Source of the DNA: JACVRW01 sp963813495
GTDB taxonomy: Bacteria; Actinomycetota; Thermoleophilia; Solirubrobacterales; Thermoleophilaceae
Assembly: GCA_963813495.1 (NCBI GenBank)
Contig: CAWEZC010000011.1
Coordinates: 591,542-655,541, forward strand
Length of the DNA stretch: 64,000 bases
Direction: 5' to 3'
Position 1 is the stretch's first letter. Each line of letters starts with the position of its first letter. The translations under genes were made by a program, and so were the position numbers. Below are positions 59,404 through 64,000 of the stretch, piece after piece. A model generated the notes under the pieces. The model did no database searches. It saw only the letters and a program-made list of their open reading frames with translations, and had not been told where the DNA came from.

Positions 59404-60812
59404 GTGATGCTGGTGTCGCGCGCGGTGACGCTCGCGGCCGGTGGGGCGCTCGCGGTCTACGCGGTCCGGACCCTCAGCGTCGAGGACTTCGGGCGGTACT
59501 CGATCGCACTGGCCCTGGCCACCGTTCTCAGCCTCGTGTCGGAAATGGGGATCTCGTCGCTCGCCGTGCGCGAGATGGCCACCCGTCCCGAGCGCGAGTC
59601 GCAGGTGCTCGCCGTGGCGTTGGCGGCCGAGCTCTTGACATGGTGGTGGCCGCCGTGCTGCTGGTCCCGGCGGCGGTGCTGCTCGGGTATCCGGCGGAAG
59701 TGGTGGGGCTGGTGGCAATCGCCGCCGGGGCCGTTCTCGTCCAGGGCCTGCTGGCGGCGCTCGAGACGCCCTTCCAGGCCCGGCGCGTCATGAGCTATGT
59801 GGCCGGATTCGGCGCCCTCCAGGGCACGACGACCGCGGCGGTGGGATTCCCCTTGCTGGCGGCGGGCGCGGGGCCCGCAGGGCTGATGGGAGCGATCGTG
59901 TTGGGCTATGCGGCCACCTGTGTGGGTGCTGTGTGGGCGCTTCGGCGATCAATGATTCGCCCCGACTGGAGGGGCGTGAGGCGGCGACTCAGGCCCTTCG
60001 TCGTGGCGGCCCTTCCGATCGCCGCCACGGGCGGAGTCTCGATCGTTTTAGAGCGGATCGACCTCCTTCTGGTCTCGAAGCTCGACGATGTAGAGGCGAC
60101 TGCCATCTACGCTGTCGCCCTTCAGGCCCTTCAGTACACCAACCTCCTGCCCGCGGTGGTCACGACCGCCTTCTTCCCTCTGTTGGCAGCGAACCTGCGC
60201 GACGACCCCGAGCAGGGCCGGCTATCCGTGATCCTGCTCGCACGGATCTTCCTATTCCTCAGCGTGCCTCTGATGATCGTGCTGGTCGTTTGCGGCGAGC
60301 CGCTCGTGACCCTCGTCCTGGGCGACCGCTACGCCGACGCCGCGACTCCAGTCGCGATCGTTTCGGGCTCGATGGTGCTCGGTTTCCTGAACTATCTGTT
60401 CTGGAACGCGCTGCTCGCCGCGTATCAGGAGCGGGCGAAGCTCAAGATCATGCTGGTTGCATTGCCCGTGAACATTGCGTTGAACGTCGCTCTCATACCG
60501 CGGTACGGCGCGACTGGAGCGGCCATCGCGCTGGTGGTGTCCGATCTGCTGGTGGGGGTCTGGCAGGTCATGGTGGTCGATCGCCGCGTTTTTCGCATCC
60601 CCTTTGCCCGCATCCTCATCCCCCCGGCGATCGTCGCGGCGCTGGCGCTCGGAGCGGGACTGGCGGTCGCGTCGGCCGCCCCCCTGCTCGGAGGGCTCGT
60701 GGGTGTCGCGCTCTACGCGTTGCTCCTCTTGGGAGCTCGCTACGTCACCGCGGAAGAGTGGCGCCCGCTCACGGAGCCGGTGTTACGCCTGGCCGGACGC
60801 AGGCCGGGCTGA
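59404..60812 (+). CDS. Second Wzx-type polysaccharide flippase (one frameshift)
   Basis: This is a MOP-superfamily transporter of about 470 residues. The N-terminus VMLVSRAVTLAAGGALAVYAVRTLSVEDFGRYSIALALATVLSLVSEMGISSLAVREMA is joined across a one-base indel near 59637 to AAVLLVPAAVLLGYPAEVVGLVAIAAGAVLVQGLLAALETPFQARR. It then continues intact with VLERIDLLLVSKLDDVEATAIYAVALQALQYTNLLPAVVTTAFFPLLA and LGDRYADAATPVAIVSGSMVLGFLNYLFW. The true start may lie upstream near 59366 if another indel is corrected. Its 3' end overlaps the convergent glycosyltransferase gene by 30 bp. Confidence 0.82.
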
Positions 60813-61921
60813 CCCGAGGCGGGCTTCGAGCATCTCGATGATGCGGGGCATACGCCTCGCGTAGGTGTGGTCCGCGAGCGTTCGACGCTGCCCGGCAGCG
60901 GGGTTCCGGCTGCGCTCAACGTCGTCCTCGAGAAGACGCGTGGCCTGGGCCACCAGGTCGTCCGGCCCGTCGTAGGGCACCACCTCCCGCCCCGGCTCGA
61001 AGAGGGCGGCGAGGTTGGGTGCGGACTCCGTCAGCAACACGGCACCCATGCCGGTCGCCTCGAATAGGCGCATGTTGTTGGCGTGGCCCTCGGCGATATC
61101 CCCGTGGCGGTTGAGGGTGATTCGTGACTCGCCCAGCACCTGGCGATCATGTCTCGGCCCCAGGCCTCTCCGCGGTAGTCGCGCAGAATCGGCGTACCCG
61201 ACGGCAAGGCGCCGGCGCCCACCCCCATACCGAGACGTGGAGCCGATCGCAGGCCTGCTCGAGAGCCGCCTGCGCTTGCCCGCTGTAGTCAGCCGGGAGC
61301 AGCGTCCCCACGAAGCTCAAGGCATGGGGACGTTCTCCGTCTGACCCCAGCGCATCGAGGACGCGCTCGTCGAAGGCGAGCGGCAAGTAGTCGCAGTCGA
61401 TGCCTCGCGATCTCAGCCGTTCGACCCAGTGAGGAAACGAGGTGATCACCAGATCACAGTCACGCAAAGCCTGGTCTGGCGGCGCTGTACTGGCAATCTG
61501 GGCGACGACCAGGCAGCCGCGGCGGCGCAGCCAACGTCGGGCGCGCGGCCACAGTCCGGCCAGGTCCTGGACGTAGACGACATCGGGATCGAACTCCTCT
61601 ACCTGTGCCATGAGGACCCGCGGAAGCAGAGCGTGAGCTGCGGCCAGGGACAGCCCCTTGATTCCGGCCGCGCGCCCGCGGATACCTGCTACGCGGTGTT
61701 CTGCAGCCCAGGCCGCCTGGAGGGGCAGGCAATTGACGATCACCTCGGTAGCTTCATGACCCAGTTCGCCCAGATGGTGGACAGGCGTTTGAGGTGCCGA
61801 AGCGGCGCGCGAGCAGCGCCTCGAGCTGCTCGTTGTAGCTGCGTTGCGCCAGCGTCCGCCGCTCGGCGTAGTGCGCGCGCCAGAAGGCGCGATAGTAGGA
61901 ATCGAGCACGAGTACACGCAC
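60783..61921 (-). CDS. Glycosyltransferase with GT-B fold (several frameshifts)
   Basis: GTG 61921 starts VLVLDSYYRAFWRAHYAERRTLAQRSYNEQLEALLARRFG. Indels near 61790, 61215 and 61140 join this to EVIVNCLPLQAAWAAEH, VYVQDLAGLWPRARRWLRRRGCLVVAQIAS, FPHWVERLRSRGIDCDYLPLAFDERVL, ALSFVGTLLPADYSGQ and the C-terminal ESRITLNRHGDIAEGHANNMRLFEATGMGAVLLTESAPNLAALFEPGREVVPYDGPDDLV. This C-terminal pattern is the Glyco_trans_1_2 (PF13524) type, found in sugar loci and in spore-coat/flagellin glycosylation. Specificity is unknown. Confidence 0.72.
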
Positions 61922-61945
61922 GGCACCAATCCTGCCAAGCCCGCC

Positions 61946-61951
61946 TATACT
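61946..61951 (+). promoter_or_regulatory. Putative -10 box of the 61.9 kb GT2 gene
   Basis: TATACT ends 12 nt before ATG 61964. Confidence 0.45.
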
Positions 61952-61963
61952 CGCCCGCCGTCA

Positions 61964-62789
61964 ATGCCGCGCCTCTCGGTCATCACCCCGGCGCTGAACC
62001 AGGCGCGCTACATCCCGGAGACGCTCGACAGCGTCGCCCGCGTGCCGGTCGAGCACGAGCACATAGTGGTCGACGGTGGCTCGACAGACGGAACGGTCGA
62101 GATCCTGGGGGCGCGCGGCGACCCAAGGCTGAAGTGGGTCTCGGAACCTGACCGCGGCCAGACGACGCCGTGAACAAGGGCCTGCGTCGCTCGGCCGGCG
62201 ACTACGTCGGGTGGATCAACGCCGACGACGCCTATGTGCCCGAGGGCGTTCGGCGCGATTGCCCACCTTGATTCCCACCCTGAGGTGGGAGCCGTGTACG
62301 GGTTCATGGAAATCACCGACGAGCACGGGCGGGTCACGCGCACCTACCGGCCCGCCGGCTTCAACTGGGTCCGTTATCTGTGGTTCGGCGACTACGTCCC
62401 AACGCCGCGATCGTCTTTCGCCGCTCGCTGCTCGACGGCGCGGGTTGCTCGACGAGACGTTCCGAGACGCCGCCGACTACGACTTCTACCTGCGGCTGTT
62501 TCACGGCGTTCGGGTGGGCCGCGTGGATCAGCCCATCGTGCGGTTCCGCTACCACGCCGACAGCAAGACCGCGCGCGACCCCGGCCTGGGCCAGCGGAGG
62601 CGCTTGCGGTTCGCCTTCGGCTGGGCGCGCACCCCCGTGACGTGACGCTGATGAGGGCGGTCGATCGGGCGAAGCAAGCGCTCTTCGCAGTCGCGCCGCC
62701 GTGGCCTCCCGGTCGCGCGGTCACGCGGGCCGCTGACGCGGTCTATGCGTTCGTGACCGGTGACGGGCGTACTGGGGGCCCCGCGCTGA
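61964..62789 (+). CDS. Glycosyltransferase, GT2 family (several frameshifts)
   Basis: ATG 61964 starts RLSVITPALNQARYIPETLDSV, HIVVDGGSTDGTVEI and KWVSEPDRGQT. Indels near 62168, 62250, 62405 and 62450 join NKGLRRSAGDYVGWINADDAYVPEG (DxD-like), HPEVGAVYGFMEITDEHGRVTRTYRPAGFNWVRYLWFGDYVP, AAIVFRRSLLDGAG and DETFRDAADYDFYLRLFHGVRVGRVDQPIVRFRYHADSKT. The frame stops at 62645, but coding-like sequence continues in another frame (DVTLMRAVDRAKQALFAVAPPWP). The natural end is probably near 62789 after one more indel, so the exact 3' end is uncertain. Confidence 0.68.
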
Positions 62790-62798
62790 GGGCGAGGC

Positions 62799-62804
62799 TA
62801 CGAT
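62799..62804 (+). promoter_or_regulatory. Putative -10 box of the cupin gene
   Basis: TACGAT ends 9 nt before ATG 62814 and favours that start over the GTG at 62805. Confidence 0.4.
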
Positions 62805-62813
62805 GTGCGCCTC

Positions 62814-63218
62814 ATGGCAGCCGAGGTCATCGAGCACGGCGGAACTACCTACGCCGAGATCATCTGGGCGGACACCCGGTCGAGCAGACGACGTTCTTCT
62901 CTCCGCCCGAATCGTCGTTCCAGTTCGGGCTGCTCGCGCACGAGGCCGGCTTCAGAGGAGCCGCACTATCACAAGCCGCTGACGCGCGGAGATCAAGGAC
63001 CTCCAGCAGATGTTCGTCGTGCAGCGCGGCGTGGTGGACGGTGGAGCTGTTCACCGACGAGGGAGGCTGTTCCGCGAGGTCGGCTGGGCCGGCGACGCGA
63101 TCGTGCTGATTCACGGCGTGCATGCGATCAGGGTGGTCGAGGACTTCCAGGCGCTGAGCGTCAAGCAGGGGCCGTTCTACGGCGACGAGGAGGACAAGTG
63201 CTGTCGATAGACGAGTGA
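62814..63218 (+). CDS. Cupin-fold sugar-locus protein (several frameshifts)
   Basis: ATG 62814 begins AAEVIEHGGTTYAEIIWAD. Across indels near 62880, 62960, 62990 and 63045, the reading becomes VEQTTFFSPPESSFQFGLLAHEAGF, EPHYHKPLTR (metal-binding His pair), LQQMFVVQRGVVD, VELFTDEG, GDAIVLIHGVHAIRVVEDFQALSVKQGPFYGDEEDK and VLSIDE. The HYHK...HGVH pattern fits a small single-domain cupin of about 135 residues of the kind found beside DegT aminotransferases. It may be a sugar isomerase or epimerase (FdtA/WxcM-like), but this is not proven. Its stop overlaps the next GTG. Confidence 0.62.
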   Translation: MAAEVIEHGGTTYAEIIWADTRSSRRRSSLRPNRRSSSGCSRTRPASEEPHYHKPLTRGDQGPPADVRRAARRGGRWSCSPTREAVPRGRLGRRRDRADSRRACDQGGRGLPGAERQAGAVLRRRGGQVLSIDE

Positions 63219-64000
63219 GCCCGGTGATTCCGGTCTTCGAACCCTACATCGGCGAAGAGGAGATCGAGGCGGTCGCCGCCGCGGTGCGGCGCGGCGAGAT
63301 CTCCGGCTCGTTCGGCGAGTCGATCCCCGCGTTCGAGCGCGAGATTTGCCGCGCTACTGCGGCGCGAAGCACGGCGTCGCGGTCACCAGCGGCACGACCG
63401 CGCTTCAGCTCGCGGTCGCCGCGGCGGGCATCGGGCCCGGCGACGAAGTGCTCGTCAGCGCCAGCACCAACATCGCCACCGCGCTGGCCGCGTACCACAA
63501 CGGCGCGGTCCCGGTCCCGGTCGACTCCGAGGACGAGACCTGGAACCTCGACCTGGACCTGGTCGAGGCGCTGATCACGCCGCGGACGAAGGCGATCATC
63601 CCGGTCCACCTCTTCGGCCATCCGGTCGACATGGATCGGCTGCTCGAGATCGCCGAGCGCCACGACCTCGTCGTGATCGAGGACTGCGCCGAATCGCACG
63701 GCGCGACGGTGCGCGGCCGCATGACCGGCGCGCTCGGCGACATGGGCTGCTTCAGCTTCTACGCGAACAAGATCATCACCACCGGCGAGGGCGGGATGGT
63801 CATGACGAACGACGACGCGCTCGCCGAGCGGCTGCGGCTGCTGCGCAACCTCGCGTTCGGACGGCCGCGCTTCCTTCACGAGAGGCGGGCTACAACTTCC
63901 GCATGACCGGCTACCAGGCCGCGATGGGCGCGTCCAGCTCGAGAAGATCGACTTCATCCTCGAGCAGAAGCGACGGGTCGCCCACGCCTACGACCGGCTG
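63215..64000 (+). CDS. DegT/DnrJ/EryC1/StrS aminotransferase, perosamine-synthase-like (partial at window edge; frameshifts)
   Basis: GTG 63215 overlaps the cupin stop (GTGA). The sequence has IPVFEPYIGEEEIEAVAAAVRRGEISGSFGESIPAFE and, after an indel near 63353, YCGAKHGVAVTSGTTALQLAVAAAGIGPGDEVLV, TKAIIPVHLFGHPVDMDRLLE, VVIEDCAESHGATVRGRMTGALGD, the Schiff-base Lys in CFSFYANKIITTGEGGMVMTND, and after another indel near 63890, GYNFRMTGYQAA. FYANKIITTGEGG and the HP-DMD motif resemble GDP-perosamine synthases. Together with gmd this suggests a GDP-4-amino-4,6-dideoxymannose product (inference). The gene runs off the window. Confidence 0.82.

Noticed and set aside
1..64000. tRNA, rRNA, insertion sequences, prophage or attachment sites
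   Set aside because: None of the intergenic gaps shows a cloverleaf-like sequence with a CCA-type acceptor, and no transposase, integrase or phage gene was recognised. A covariance-based tRNA scan would confirm this.

Overview
The window is GC-rich DNA (my estimate is about 70%) from what looks like an actinobacterium of the Thermoleophilia/Solirubrobacterales type. This is inferred from composition, frequent GTG starts, a recurrent secreted C-terminal domain (RGTTFRYxLSEAA...DAAGNRS), RTX-like secreted proteins, and a MoaD-MoaE fusion of the kind known in mycobacteria. No rRNA, tRNA, IS element or CRISPR array was seen. No gene-free stretch exceeds about 210 bp.

Region 1 (1-7.8 kb) is a run of envelope or secreted proteins: a three-ectodomain chain joining a phospholipase C-like phosphoesterase, an unknown beta-rich domain and a GH99-like domain; a metallophosphoesterase; a Pro/Ala-rich membrane protein; a fibronectin-like protein; and an RTX-type repeat protein. 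Several carry single-base frameshifts. Region 2 (7.9-17.3 kb) is mostly metabolic: a propionyl-CoA carboxylase beta chain, two sulfatase-superfamily enzymes, a methyltransferase, a methylmalonyl-CoA mutase-type catalytic subunit, a rhomboid protease and the fused molybdopterin synthase. Region 3 (17.3-33.5 kb) holds a PhoX-type phosphatase, a TetR regulator, two secreted GH31 glycosidases, an LPxTG-like protein, an ECF sigma factor, a large LuxR-type ATPase regulator, a haem peroxidase, a sigma factor carrying its own zinc-binding anti-sigma-like domain, a trypsin-like protease and a nuclease-fold protein.

Region 4 (33.6-64 kb) is a large surface-polysaccharide locus. It has an initiating sugar-phosphate transferase, a polymerase/ligase, about nine glycosyltransferases, nucleotide-sugar genes (UDP-sugar dehydrogenase, epimerases, RmlC, GDP-mannose dehydratase, two DegT aminotransferases, a Gfo/Idh dehydrogenase, a cupin), an ABC exporter pair, a WecG/TagA transferase, two Wzx-type flippases and several methyltransferases. 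A tightly coupled aminotransferase / Gfo-Idh / L-2-hydroxyglutarate-oxidase unit suggests a closed 2-oxoglutarate redox loop for making a 3-amino sugar.

Two general patterns stand out. Many genes start 6-12 nt after a TAnnnT -10 box, implying leaderless mRNAs, and three divergent gene pairs share one symmetric -10 box. Frameshifts cluster in the first 6 kb and the last 9 kb, mostly one-base losses in short runs, so read or assembly error is likely there and the broken genes are described as their probable intact products.
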